Positions 8,511-16,111 of a stretch of DNA of 41,277 nt are shown one piece after another. Position 1 is the first letter of the stretch. Every line of letters begins with the position of its first letter. The stretch covers positions 354,029 to 395,305 of the forward strand of contig NEWR02000010.1 in the NCBI GenBank assembly GCA_002869885.2, read 5' to 3'. The position numbers and the translations under genes were made by a program. The DNA comes from Nitrospira sp. CG24C (GTDB lineage Bacteria; Nitrospirota; Nitrospiria; Nitrospirales; Nitrospiraceae). The notes under the pieces were generated by a model. The model worked only from the letters and a program-made list of their open reading frames with translations. It was not told where the DNA came from and did no database searches.

Positions 8511-9297
8511 ATCGGTAGAGGGATTCGCGCCGATCGCGGAGTAGATCATTGTACTGTGTGATGGCTTTGTTTCGTGCTTCGGCAGGATCAATCTCAATGA
8601 TACAGAGCTCATCCTTGTCTCGTGGCGCGCGATGTAAAATGGTCCCGCGTGGAGCGACAACTTCGCTGTTCCCAATAAACGTCAGTTGATCTTTGCCGCC
8701 TCGCGCTTCGGTCCCTATGCGATTGCTTGTAATTGCGAACACTCGATTCTCCAAGCACCGAACCGGCATGGAGTCAGGGCAATTGGGCAAAATGAGGTTC
8801 GAGGGATGACAGATAATCTCTGCTCCCTTGAGCGCCAAGGTGCGAGCCGCCTCCGGATAGTACCAATCGAAGCAGATCATTGCGCCGATCTTGGCCGGTC
8901 CGATATCCCAGACCTGAAACCCTGTGTCGCCTGGCGTAAAGAATAGCGTTTCCTCAAAAAACAGATGGGTCTTGCGGTAACACCCGATGAACCCGGATGG
9001 ACCGACGACCACCGCGGAGTTATAGCAGGCTGACCCGGCGCGCTCAGGAAGGCCTGCGACAATCGTCATTCGGCGCCGCTTCGCAAGGTCGATCAGCCGT
9101 TGCGTGGTCGGTCCGTTTGGCACCGACTCCGACAGAGCGACGACCTCTTCCTGCGATACAAACTGATACCCGGACGCGCACAGCTCGGGCAAAACGATCA
9201 GATCCGCGTCAGCCCGATCGAGTGTTTCTACAATCGTATCGAGATTGTGCGAGACCTCGCCGAACATTGGGGTGAACTGATAAAACCCGACCAACAT
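8509..9297 (-). CDS. Nitrilase-superfamily carbon-nitrogen hydrolase
   Basis: 262 residues from ATG at 9297. A longer start at 9348 would read through the smbP terminator, so it is rejected. The Glu-Lys-Cys triad of the superfamily is clear: Glu38 in LPELCASGY, Lys109 in CYRKTHLF and Cys142 in GAMICFDWYYPE. The CFDWYYPE context and the length fit cytoplasmic amidases or N-carbamoyl-amine hydrolases rather than true nitrilases. The superfamily cleaves amide-type C-N bonds. The substrate cannot be read from sequence; omega-amidase, N-carbamoylputrescine amidase or a deaminated-glutathione-type amidase are alternatives. Upstream on the same strand is smbP, separated by a terminator. The gene ends in repeat C1. 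Confidence 0.88.
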   Translation of the reverse strand: MLVGFYQFTPMFGEVSHNLDTIVETLDRADADLIVLPELCASGYQFVSQEEVVALSESVPNGPTTQRLIDLAKRRRMTIVAGLPERAGSACYNSAVVVGPSGFIGCYRKTHLFFEETLFFTPGDTGFQVWDIGPAKIGAMICFDWYYPEAARTLALKGAEIICHPSNLILPNCPDSMPVRCLENRVFAITSNRIGTEARGGKDQLTFIGNSEVVAPRGTILHRAPRDKDELCIIEIDPAEARNKAITQYNDLLRDRRESLYR

Positions 9298-9310
9298 GAT
9301 TGTTTTGTCC

Positions 9311-9343
9311 CTATAACAAAACGGGCAGGGTCGCCCCTGCCCG
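9311..9343 (-). terminator. Rho-independent terminator of smbP
   Basis: A perfect 9-bp stem, CGGGCAGGG (9322-9330) with CCCTGCCCG (9335-9343), has a 4-base loop. On the minus strand it is followed by TTTTGTTATAG. It lies 27 bp past the smbP stop. Confidence 0.8.
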
Positions 9344-9369
9344 CTCAAGAAAAATCTCTGACTGAATGC

Positions 9370-9717
9370 CTACTTCACTTCAGACAAATGGGTAACCGCG
9401 CCTTCAGCATGTTGGGTGGCCACATCGGCGTGACCAGCCTTGCCGTGGGCGACGGCTTCCTTGAGGTGCGTGACTCCTTCATCGAGATGTGGATTCTTCA
9501 TGCCAGCCGCCATGGCATGCTTGAGGGCTTCTTCACCATGTTGCACTACGGCATCGGCATGGCCGGCCTTGCCATGGGAAACAGCTTCCTTGGCATGGGC
9601 CAGCGCTTCATCCACATGCTTGTTCCCTGCAAGAGCGAGCCCGCTCAACAGCGGGAAACCAACAAGCGCCGCAACTGCTGCAACGACCAGTGCTCCGCGA
9701 TGAATTCTCACTTTCAT
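9370..9717 (-). CDS. smbP: Small His-rich periplasmic metal-binding protein, SmbP-like
   Basis: 115 residues from ATG at 9717, with GAGGAGGAACC just upstream. Residues 1-31 are a Sec signal ending ALAGN. The mature part is a run of imperfect heptads of the form HAKEAVSHGKAGHAD, HGEEALKHAMAAG and HLKEAVAHGKAGHAD, with His at regular spacing on amphipathic helices and no Cys. This matches SmbP, first described in Nitrosomonas europaea, which binds copper and other divalent metals in the periplasm. In an organism whose respiration depends on metalloenzymes, a metal buffer is plausible. The gene has its own promoter (9787-9815) and terminator, so it is likely monocistronic and well expressed. Confidence 0.88.
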   Translation of the reverse strand: MKVRIHRGALVVAAVAALVGFPLLSGLALAGNKHVDEALAHAKEAVSHGKAGHADAVVQHGEEALKHAMAAGMKNPHLDEGVTHLKEAVAHGKAGHADVATQHAEGAVTHLSEVK

Positions 9718-9786
9718 GGGTTCCTCCTCAGGGGTTAAGGTTTATCAGACTGGTGAACGGTATCCGAATGGTTCTAGGTTTCCATC

Positions 9787-9815
9787 ACCTTACACAGCCA
9801 ATTTGAGGCTGTCAA
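9787..9815 (-). promoter_or_regulatory. Probable promoter of smbP with an inverted repeat in the spacer
   Basis: On the minus strand TTGACA (9815-9810) and TAAGGT (9792-9787) are 17 bases apart. The spacer and its edges contain ACAGCC-N7-GGCTGT, a possible operator. The -35 overlaps the stop codon of the rhodanese gene. A start near 9780 leaves a leader of about 60 bases. Confidence 0.55.
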
Positions 9816-10690
9816 GAAGGCCTGACCTGGGCATCGACGTTCAGGATGCGCTGCAATCCCTTGTCGTCTTTTTCCACCGGACAGGCAAAATCCCGGCTCC
9901 ACTCCCACCAGGATCCCGGATAGGTGCGGATCTTTCGATACCCGGCGAGCTTGAGGACAAAGTAGAGCCAGGCTGCACGGACACCGCCGGTGCAATAGCA
10001 GATCACGTCTTGATCCTGCGTCAGACCTTTCTCGGCGAGACTCTCTGTGATCGTCTTCAGATCTTTCACTGTGGCATTGGCCTGAAGAAATCCATTCCAT
10101 GCAAGATGGATCGAAGAAGGAATATGGCCTGGTCGAGGTATCCCCGCTATCTCTTTCCCAAGATACTCTTCGAGGCTGCGCGCATCGACGATCACAGTGC
10201 CAGGATGCGGCTGCTTCACAAGCTGCCTCAGTTCGTCTTTGCCGACGATCACGGAATCAACCGGCTTGACAGTGAAGGTTCCAGGCTTGGGCGTCACGGC
10301 CCCATGCTCGAACGGCCGTTTTTCTTGCACCCACTTGACCCATCCACCGTCGAGAATTCGCAGACGCTGGTGGCCGAGATATTCCAACATCCAGAACATA
10401 CGGCCTTCATCTCCCCAATTGTCGAACGGATTGGAATAGATGACCACATCGCTGTCCTGACTGATACCTAAGGCGCGGATCTTCTGTTCCATGCGTCCGC
10501 GATCGGGGTCGAGTAATCCCTTCGGCACGGCCAGGGGATCGCTGTACTCATGCCAGGTCGAATGGACAGCCCCTGGAATATGGCCACCGAATTCGTAGGC
10601 TGCCCGCCCACGTACATCGAGAACCACCAGGCCCGGTTGGCCCAAGCTCTGCTGGAGAGTTTCAGTATCAATCAACAACGCGTGTGTCAT
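9812..10690 (-). CDS. Two-domain rhodanese (thiosulfate/3-mercaptopyruvate sulfurtransferase)
   Basis: 292 residues with two rhodanese domains. The N-terminal domain (about 5-125) contains VVLDVRGRAAYEFGGHIPGA and lacks an active Cys: its loop reads VVIYSNPFDNWG. The C-terminal domain (about 145-280) has VIVDARSLEEYLG and the catalytic loop CTGGVR with Cys233, which takes up the persulfide sulfur. There is no signal peptide, so it is cytoplasmic. The enzyme moves sulfane sulfur from thiosulfate or mercaptopyruvate to an acceptor such as cyanide or a thiol; the loop sequence favours thiosulfate-type donors, but this is not decisive. ATG at 10690 follows AGGACCGAC. The leader just upstream is repeat B1, shared with the 3' end of the pentahaem cytochrome gene. 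Confidence 0.9.
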   Translation of the reverse strand: MTHALLIDTETLQQSLGQPGLVVLDVRGRAAYEFGGHIPGAVHSTWHEYSDPLAVPKGLLDPDRGRMEQKIRALGISQDSDVVIYSNPFDNWGDEGRMFWMLEYLGHQRLRILDGGWVKWVQEKRPFEHGAVTPKPGTFTVKPVDSVIVGKDELRQLVKQPHPGTVIVDARSLEEYLGKEIAGIPRPGHIPSSIHLAWNGFLQANATVKDLKTITESLAEKGLTQDQDVICYCTGGVRAAWLYFVLKLAGYRKIRTYPGSWWEWSRDFACPVEKDDKGLQRILNVDAQVRPS

Positions 10691-10701
10691 GTCGGTCCTT
10701 C

Positions 10702-10790
10702 GTAACTACTCAGGTAGATAGGCTGAAGGGGTTCAGGCTGAAGTGTTCGGAACTTCGACCTTCGGCCTGAACCCCTTCAGCCTTGCCTGT
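10702..10790. repeat. Dispersed palindromic element, family B, copy B1
   Basis: It contains TAACTACTCAGGTAGATAGG, then GCTGAAGGGGTTCAGGC, a centre TTCGGAACTTCGA, and the returning arm GGCCTGAACCCCTTCAGCC. Related copies are at 22541 and 34426. The stop codon of the upstream cytochrome gene (TGA 10779-10777) lies inside the returning arm, so this element supplies that protein's C-terminus. Confidence 0.85.
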
Positions 10791-12075
10791 AGCCTTCAGC
10801 TCCGGCCTTGCAACTTAGCTCATTTGACTGAGGGCTGACGGCTGACGGCTGATCGCTCTTACTCAACGCCAATGCAAGCGCACCGGACAGCGGAAACTCC
10901 CGCTCGTACACGACAAACTGATAGGGATCGTTCCCCGTCAGTCCATATTTGGTCTGCAGCATTTCATGCTGCTTATCGGTCAGGATGTGGTACTGCACAC
11001 GAGTCTTCACTTTCAAACCCTCCGCCTGAGCCGGCAATTGATACGCAAACTGATATTCCCGGCTGGCCAGGGGTAACAGGCGGTTATCATACAACTCGAC
11101 GATTGCCGGTTGCCACATGATCCAGCGTCCCATCGTCGATGTTTGCTGATCGAGCACCCTGCCCTGCCGATCTTCCACGGAAAATTCGACTGTGAAATAC
11201 CGATCGGGATCGCCGGTGGGAATCTTATGGCCGGCTCCTGCGTTGATCAGCGTGAGCGTAAATCCAACTCGGTCACCCGGCTTGGGCGATGCCGTGTCGG
11301 CCCTTACTTGTATTCCCACTGCCCGTTTCACCATATCGGGGTCGTGCCCGCCACGCCAGAGGTGCTTGCGCCCCCTCCTGATCGGACTATTGGTCGCGAC
11401 CGGCCGATCGATTTCTGGCATATGACAACTCTGGCAAATGAAGCCCCGTTCCTGCATGAAAAACTTGCCTTCGTATTCTGCGTAAGTCCCGCAAGGGCCC
11501 ACGTTATAAAACTGGGCCGGCCCGGACACGACATTGTGACAACGATAACAGACCTGCGCCGTCCTAAAGTTTGGATCGAACTTGGTCGGATGCGGCGCCG
11601 CCGAGTCGTCGAACGGTCCATAGATGACTCCATCCCTCACATGGCAGACCGCGCAGGTCACAGACTCCTTTTGATACTCGGGATCGTACTGGGGATTGGG
11701 CTCTTGAACCGCCTTCTCCACCCGCCCTCGCGGAATCTCCTTAATCAAGGTCGGCTGCTGGTTTTCCAGCGGGGTGTGACAGTTCAAGCAGACCCATACA
11801 TTCTTGTCCTTTTTCCAATAGGCCTGAAAGAATGGATCCTCATAGGCATGGGCATGGATACTCGTCTTCCACTCATCGTAGATCTCACGATGACATTCCC
11901 CACAGGACTCGGCCTTCAGGCTCGTGAGACCTTCCGGAACCTTCTGGAAGGGAATCGCACGGGCGTAATCAGACCGCAACCCAAAAATCACGACCGGCTT
12001 GATCTCGGTGTAATACAGATACACAAGCACACCGGCCAGGATACAACCGAGCAGGACTTTGACAGAGGTCTTCAT
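10777..12075 (-). CDS. Pentahaem cytochrome c with cytochrome c-554-like haem domain
   Basis: 432 residues. An N-terminal membrane anchor or uncleaved signal (about 5-25) precedes five CXXCH motifs: CGECH (58-62), CLNCH (96-100), CAVCH (141-145), CYRCH (176-180) and CQSCH (214-218). The motif YGPF follows the third. After residue about 250 comes a beta-rich domain (KPGDRVGFTLTLINAGAGHK) also seen in the two cytochromes at 27664 and 29053. Such proteins carry electrons in the periplasm; the exact partner is unknown. The stop of the upstream histone-deacetylase-like gene overlaps its ATG by four bases, so the two are translationally coupled. The last residues, about 404-432, are encoded by repeat sequence (multiple GGCTGACGGCTGA units and element B1), which looks like a late extension of the protein. 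Confidence 0.88.
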   Translation of the reverse strand: MKTSVKVLLGCILAGVLVYLYYTEIKPVVIFGLRSDYARAIPFQKVPEGLTSLKAESCGECHREIYDEWKTSIHAHAYEDPFFQAYWKKDKNVWVCLNCHTPLENQQPTLIKEIPRGRVEKAVQEPNPQYDPEYQKESVTCAVCHVRDGVIYGPFDDSAAPHPTKFDPNFRTAQVCYRCHNVVSGPAQFYNVGPCGTYAEYEGKFFMQERGFICQSCHMPEIDRPVATNSPIRRGRKHLWRGGHDPDMVKRAVGIQVRADTASPKPGDRVGFTLTLINAGAGHKIPTGDPDRYFTVEFSVEDRQGRVLDQQTSTMGRWIMWQPAIVELYDNRLLPLASREYQFAYQLPAQAEGLKVKTRVQYHILTDKQHEMLQTKYGLTGNDPYQFVVYEREFPLSGALALALSKSDQPSAVSPQSNELSCKAGAEGYRQG

Positions 12076-13016
12076 GCAGCGAGGAGAGCCTGAATGTGAC
12101 GATCAACTGAAGCGGCCAGTGCCGTGAGGTTGTAGCCGCCTTCGAGCGACGAAAGGATGCGCCCTCCGGCATGACGCTTGGCAATACCGGCCACGATGCC
12201 AGTGAGGTCCGCATAGCCTTCTTCCGTCAATCCCATGCTCGCGAGAGGATCGTCTTTATGCGCATCGAACCCGGCTGAAATGATTACGAATTCCGGCTTG
12301 AATGCATCGGCAGTCGGCACCAGCGATTTCTGAAAGACGGTGCGATACTCCTCATCACCTTCACCCGCTTCCATCGGCACATTGATCGTGAACCCTTCGC
12401 CTGCTCCCCGCCCCCGTTCAGATTCTCGGCCCGTTCCCGGATAGTGAGGAAATTGATGCGTGCTGAAGAAGAGCACGGAGGGATCGTCCTCGAAACTATG
12501 CTGCGTGCCGTTTCCATGGTGCACGTCCCAATCGACGATCAACACACGCGTAAGGCCATATTTCTTCTGCACATAGCGGGCAGCGATCGCCACATTATTG
12601 AAGAGACAGAACCCCATCGCGCGCCCCGCTTCAGCATGATGCCCCGGCGGCCTCACCGCACAGAATGCATGCTCCACTTGCTTGTTCATGATTGCATCGA
12701 CAGCGGCCAATGCCCCACCGGCGGCCAGATAGGCAGCGGTCAATGAACCGGGAGACATCAAGGTATCGGAATCGAGCGACAGCCGCCCGCTTGTCGGCGC
12801 GTTGGCCTTCAGCATCGAAAGATATGCGGGCCGGTGGATCTGCGTAATCCATTCGTCCTCTGCCTCTCGCGGTGCAATCATCGTCAGCCGAGCCGCCGTA
12901 CCGCTCTGCTCCAACTGCTGCATGATCGCGCGCAGCCGATTGGGTGACTCAGGGTGCCCTGCCCCCATGTCATGGCCGAGATAGCGTGGATCGTAAACGA
13001 GGCCGGTTTTGCCCAT
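12072..13016 (-). CDS. Histone deacetylase-family amidohydrolase (arginase/deacetylase fold)
   Basis: 314 residues beginning MGKTGLVYDPRYLGHDMGAG, the usual class II-like start. Catalytic and zinc residues are visible: the His pair in PPGHHAEAG (H126, H127), the zinc ligands in VDWDVHHGNGT (Asp164, His166), and Asp251 in ISAGFDAHKDDP, plus the late LEGGYN loop. The enzyme removes acyl groups from small substrates such as acetylpolyamines, or from protein lysines. It is cytoplasmic and about the usual family length. In bacteria these are often called acetoin-utilisation proteins without proof. The ATG has only a weak ribosome site because element E1 begins twelve bases upstream. Its stop TGA overlaps the start of the pentahaem cytochrome gene (ATGA), an odd pairing of a cytoplasmic deacylase with a periplasmic electron carrier. 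Confidence 0.9.
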   Translation of the reverse strand: MGKTGLVYDPRYLGHDMGAGHPESPNRLRAIMQQLEQSGTAARLTMIAPREAEDEWITQIHRPAYLSMLKANAPTSGRLSLDSDTLMSPGSLTAAYLAAGGALAAVDAIMNKQVEHAFCAVRPPGHHAEAGRAMGFCLFNNVAIAARYVQKKYGLTRVLIVDWDVHHGNGTQHSFEDDPSVLFFSTHQFPHYPGTGRESERGRGAGEGFTINVPMEAGEGDEEYRTVFQKSLVPTADAFKPEFVIISAGFDAHKDDPLASMGLTEEGYADLTGIVAGIAKRHAGGRILSSLEGGYNLTALAASVDRHIQALLAA

Positions 13017-13027
13017 GTTGAAATCCA

Positions 13028-13113
13028 GTGATGAGTGATGCGTGAAGGGTGATCAGTCGTGATGAAGGAGCCCTCCGCCTCTCACTCATCACCCTTCACG
13101 CGTCACTCATCAC
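13028..13113. repeat. Palindromic element, family E
   Basis: The left arm (13028-13053) and right arm (13088-13113) are inverted repeats of 26 bp with one mismatch, built from GTGATGAGTGATGCGTGAAG. The loop is about 34 bases. It fills the gap between the divergent deacetylase-family and TPR genes and may interfere with, or carry, their promoters. I see one copy in the window. Confidence 0.8.
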
Positions 13114-13195
13114 ATTTGCGAATCGTAACATGCAGGAATCAGCATAGACAACGAGTGCTCGCCGCTGCTATCGTCACGCATACCTGGAGGAATAC

Positions 13196-13528
13196 ATGGC
13201 AAATCGCCGCATCGAACCGCTCAAGAAAGTCCTGGCGATTGACCCGAACGACGAGGTCGCCTGGTTTGGTCTCGGGAAGGCCTACATGGAAGATGAGAAC
13301 TTCGAAGAAGCAGCCAAGGCCCTTCAGCAATGTGTCACGGTAAAACCCACCTACTCAGCCGCCTACTATGCCTGGGCCCAATCACTGCAAAAGCTGAGTC
13401 GAATCGACGAGTGCCGAACCGTCTGCGCCACTGGCATCGACGTCTCCACAAAAAACGGCGACGCGATGGTGACAAAGAATTTTGAGCTACTCAAAAGCTC
13501 ACTGCCTACTTCAGGTTCATTTGGTTGA
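13196..13528 (+). CDS. Small TPR-repeat protein
   Basis: 110 residues. ATG at 13196 follows TGGAGGAATAC. There are about two and a half tetratricopeptide repeats: EPLKKVLAIDPNDEVAWFGL, then GKAYMEDENFEEAAKALQQC, then a third helical pair. No signal peptide. TPR modules bind partner proteins, and the partner here is unknown. Length and form are like short TPR proteins that stand alone in many genomes. The last five codons (S-G-S-F-G) and the stop TGA are encoded by the start of repeat C2, so the C-terminus was probably altered when the element arrived. The downstream gene is convergent. Confidence 0.8.
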   Translation: MANRRIEPLKKVLAIDPNDEVAWFGLGKAYMEDENFEEAAKALQQCVTVKPTYSAAYYAWAQSLQKLSRIDECRTVCATGIDVSTKNGDAMVTKNFELLKSSLPTSGSFG

Positions 13529-13606
13529 CTGGTTTATCTAGTTCATTTGGTTACTTTCGTTCAACCAAATAGACAAGACAAACCAAACAAACCAGAGTTA
13601 ACCAAC
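13513..13606. repeat. Dispersed palindromic element, family C, copy C2
   Basis: The left half has GGTTCATTTGGTTGACTGG and GTTCATTTGGTTACTTTCG. The right half has TTCAACCAAATAGACAAGAC and AAACCAAACAAACC. It fills the space between two convergent genes and could act as a bidirectional stem. It gives the stop codon to the plus-strand TPR gene. Confidence 0.75.
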
Positions 13607-13610
13607 GGAC

Positions 13611-13949
13611 TTACACCGGCTCCGCCCCTTTGTCATCGTCGTCATCATCGGATGAGAGGCCTAAAGCTTCCGGCTGGCGTTTGGCTATTTCCTCGTACAC
13701 TCCATCGAGCCAGCGACTTGCGCAGCCAAGAATCTCCCTGACTAACGGCTCCGTTTGGCCCGTGCGCTTGATCGTCCACTGGCAGACATATTCCAACAGC
13801 ACGTCCCGCTCGAACCGCTCCGACGATTGAGTGGCCAACACAGTCATTTCACTCAGCCCCGTCTTGAGAATTTCAGCCACCGTATCGCGCCCATAGGAGG
13901 TGCTGGCTGTGACATATTGGACTGCCCGGTTCAGTTCTTGGTCGGTCAT
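13611..13949 (-). CDS. Conserved-looking hypothetical protein with acidic tail
   Basis: 112 residues from ATG at 13949, preceded by AGGGAGATCCC on the minus strand. It is mostly helical, soluble and without signal or membrane segment. The end is strongly acidic (SSDDDDDDKGAEPV). The body (TVAEILKTGLSEM, then DVLLEYVCQWTIKRTGQTE) is not a family I recognise. It is convergent with the TPR gene, sharing repeat C2 between their stops, and is divergent from the oligopeptidase gene. The clean start site and coding bias support a real gene. Confidence 0.6.
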   Translation of the reverse strand: MTDQELNRAVQYVTASTSYGRDTVAEILKTGLSEMTVLATQSSERFERDVLLEYVCQWTIKRTGQTEPLVREILGCASRWLDGVYEEIAKRQPEALGLSSDDDDDDKGAEPV

Positions 13950-14118
13950 GGGATCTCCCTATTACGCTTCGCCATCATACCGAGAATTCCACTGCAGATG
14001 GAAGATTCTCCCGGAGCTCGTGAAAAACTCTGCGGCCTCGTCAGCGGGAATGATATGATTGTGGCCGACAAGCCCAGCTTGCATAATGCATGAGGACGAA
14101 ATGAGGGGGATGTGCCCT

Positions 14119-15942
14119 ATGCCTGTGAAAACCAGCCGAAACACTTCAACGAAACACAAGACCTCATCCCTAAAGCGTCAGAAACTCACCTATTCCGAGC
14201 GCTGGGATCTTTCACATTTGGCAGAGAAACCGGTCGAGCGTTTTGAGAGCCTGTTGGCAGAAATCGAGTCCAAGGTGGCGCAATTTGAATCAGCTCGTAC
14301 CCAGCTCAGCCCGACCATGGAAGCATCGGTCCTCCGCTCGCTGCTGACTTTGAGTGAAGAGATCGCGGCTGCCGCATCAAAAATCGGCGCCTATGCCTAC
14401 CTCTGGTTCTCCGAAAATACGAAAGATCTGGCCGCTCGTTCGTTTAAAACCAAGGTTGAAGAACGGCTCACGGCGCTCCAAAACCGATTGGTGTTTTTCG
14501 ACCTTTGGTGGCAGAGCGTCGATCAGGACAATGCCCGCAGGCTCATGGCCGGAACTGGCACGCTCCGATATCACCTCGAAACCATCCGCCGGTTTCAACC
14601 CCATACACTGTCTGAACCGGAAGAGAAGATCGTCAACATCAAGAACATCACGGGCCGCAGCGCAGTCCAGTCACTGTATGACATCGTGACGAACGCCTTC
14701 ACGTTTACACTCACCGTCAACGGCAAACGAAAATCGATGACGCGCGAGGAACTGACGTCCTATCTCCGCCATGCGCAAGGTCGACTACGTGAGGCCGCCT
14801 ATCGAGAGCTGTACCGTGTCTACGCTGATCAGCACGATTTGCTCGGCGAACTTTACAAGACATTGGTCAACGACTGGAAGGCGGAGAATCTCCAACTGCG
14901 CCGATTCGCTTCCCCGATTGCTACGCGCAACCTCGGCAATGACATTCCTGATGCAGCCGTGGCCTCCCTCTTAAAAGTCTGCCAGAAAAATGCGGGCATC
15001 TTTCAGCACTACTTCCGCATCAAGGCTCGCCTGTGCAAGATCAAGCCGATGAGCCGCTACCACATCTATGCGCCGCATCGCACAAAACAGAAATCCTATC
15101 GCTATCAGGATGCCGTCCGCATGGTGTTGGAGGCCTATCGAGGGTTCTCTCCTCAGTTAGCCGACTTGGCGGAACGGGTCGTTCATGAACGCCATATCGA
15201 CGCGAGGACTCGGCCCGGGAAAATCGGGGGCGCCTATTGTTACAGCGTCGTCCCAAACATGACCCCCTATGTGCTCCTGAACTTCACCGGCGAGGCCCGC
15301 GATATCGCGACAATGGCTCATGAGCTCGGTCATGCCGTCCACGGCATCCTGGCGGCTAAACATTCCATATTTACCTTCCATTCCACCCTCCCGCTGGCGG
15401 AAACAGCGTCGGTGTTCGGGGAACGAATTCTGTCCGATGCCCTCATGAACCAGGAACGGGACAAGAAGGTGCGGCAGGGGCTCTTGCTCAACCAGCTGGA
15501 TGACATCTACGCCACGGTGCTTCGGCAAGCCTACTTCGTCCAATTTGAGAATAAGGCCCATGAGATGATCGCTCAGGGTGCAACGGTAGAGGATCTAGCC
15601 AACACCTATCTGGCTGAGGTGCGGCAGCAGTTTGGAAAAGGGATCAAGGTCCCGGAAGAGTTTCAATGGGAATGGCTGACCATACCCCACATCTTTGCCA
15701 GCCCCTTCTATTGCTACGCCTACAGCTTCGGCAATTTATTGGTCCTGGCCCTCTACCGGATGTATCAGAAAGAAGGGGCCTCGTTCGTGCCCAAATATCT
15801 GGATCTGCTCAGTACTGGAGGATCGGAGGCGCCGCAGACGATTCTCGCCAAGGTCGGCGTCGATATGGCCTCTGAAGAGTTTTGGCAATCGGGGTTCGAT
15901 ACGATCCGCGAGATGGTCGATCAATTAGAACAAACACTCTAA
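14119..15942 (+). CDS. pepF: M3-family oligoendopeptidase (PepF type)
   Basis: About 607 residues. The zinc site HELGHAVHG (His401, Glu402, His405) and the downstream Glu in PLAETASVFGE (about 428) are the M3 gluzincin signature. The long helical N-terminal region beginning RWDLSHLAEKPVERF and the C-terminal FGNLLVLALYRMYQKEG stretch match oligoendopeptidase F. The enzyme cleaves short peptides in the cytoplasm, probably for recycling signal or other peptides. Start choice is uncertain: ATG 14119 follows GAGGGGG by nine bases, but in-frame ATGs at 14086, 14101 and 14110 are also possible. The first 20 residues are basic and Ser/Thr-rich with no clear signal. It stands alone on the plus strand. 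Confidence 0.88.
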   Translation: MPVKTSRNTSTKHKTSSLKRQKLTYSERWDLSHLAEKPVERFESLLAEIESKVAQFESARTQLSPTMEASVLRSLLTLSEEIAAAASKIGAYAYLWFSENTKDLAARSFKTKVEERLTALQNRLVFFDLWWQSVDQDNARRLMAGTGTLRYHLETIRRFQPHTLSEPEEKIVNIKNITGRSAVQSLYDIVTNAFTFTLTVNGKRKSMTREELTSYLRHAQGRLREAAYRELYRVYADQHDLLGELYKTLVNDWKAENLQLRRFASPIATRNLGNDIPDAAVASLLKVCQKNAGIFQHYFRIKARLCKIKPMSRYHIYAPHRTKQKSYRYQDAVRMVLEAYRGFSPQLADLAERVVHERHIDARTRPGKIGGAYCYSVVPNMTPYVLLNFTGEARDIATMAHELGHAVHGILAAKHSIFTFHSTLPLAETASVFGERILSDALMNQERDKKVRQGLLLNQLDDIYATVLRQAYFVQFENKAHEMIAQGATVEDLANTYLAEVRQQFGKGIKVPEEFQWEWLTIPHIFASPFYCYAYSFGNLLVLALYRMYQKEGASFVPKYLDLLSTGGSEAPQTILAKVGVDMASEEFWQSGFDTIREMVDQLEQTL

Positions 15943-15993
15943 AACCTAGGTTCTCAATACCTTAGTCATTCCACTCTCCCACACAACACCTAC

Positions 15994-16031
15994 ACGCCCC
16001 TCCCCTCTTGACAGAAAGAGGGAAGGGGCGT
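15994..16031. terminator. Strong hairpin after pepF, possible terminator
   Basis: The arms ACGCCCCTCCCCTCTT and AAAGAGGGAAGGGGCGT pair almost fully around GACAG. No T-run follows on either strand, so it may be a processing or attenuation hairpin rather than a classical terminator. It overlaps the possible -35 of the next gene. Confidence 0.45.
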
Positions 16032-16036
16032 ACCAT
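16008..16036 (+). promoter_or_regulatory. Possible promoter of the Bfd-like gene
   Basis: TTGACA (16008-16013) and TACCAT (16031-16036) are 17 bases apart. The -10 is imperfect and the -35 lies in the loop of the preceding hairpin. A Fur-box-like palindrome follows about ten bases downstream. Confidence 0.35.
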
Positions 16037-16045
16037 CACCTCGGT

Positions 16046-16060
16046 TGATAACAGTTATCA
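16046..16060. promoter_or_regulatory. Fur-box-like operator
   Basis: TGATAACAGTTATCA is a perfect 7-1-7 palindrome, very close to the Fur core TGATAATNATTATCA. It is followed by further AT-rich half-site-like bases (TAATCG). It lies 52 bp upstream of the ATG of a Bfd-like protein, a family typically induced in iron starvation. The placement fits repression by Fur with iron. Confidence 0.65.
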
Positions 16061-16111
16061 TAATCGTTAACGGCCAACAGAACCTTCCGTGACGATAATG
16101 GAGTGCGGCCT

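Noticed and set aside
15994..16031. Riboswitch before the Bfd-like gene
   Set aside because: It is a single simple hairpin, and the Fur-like palindrome downstream explains control better.
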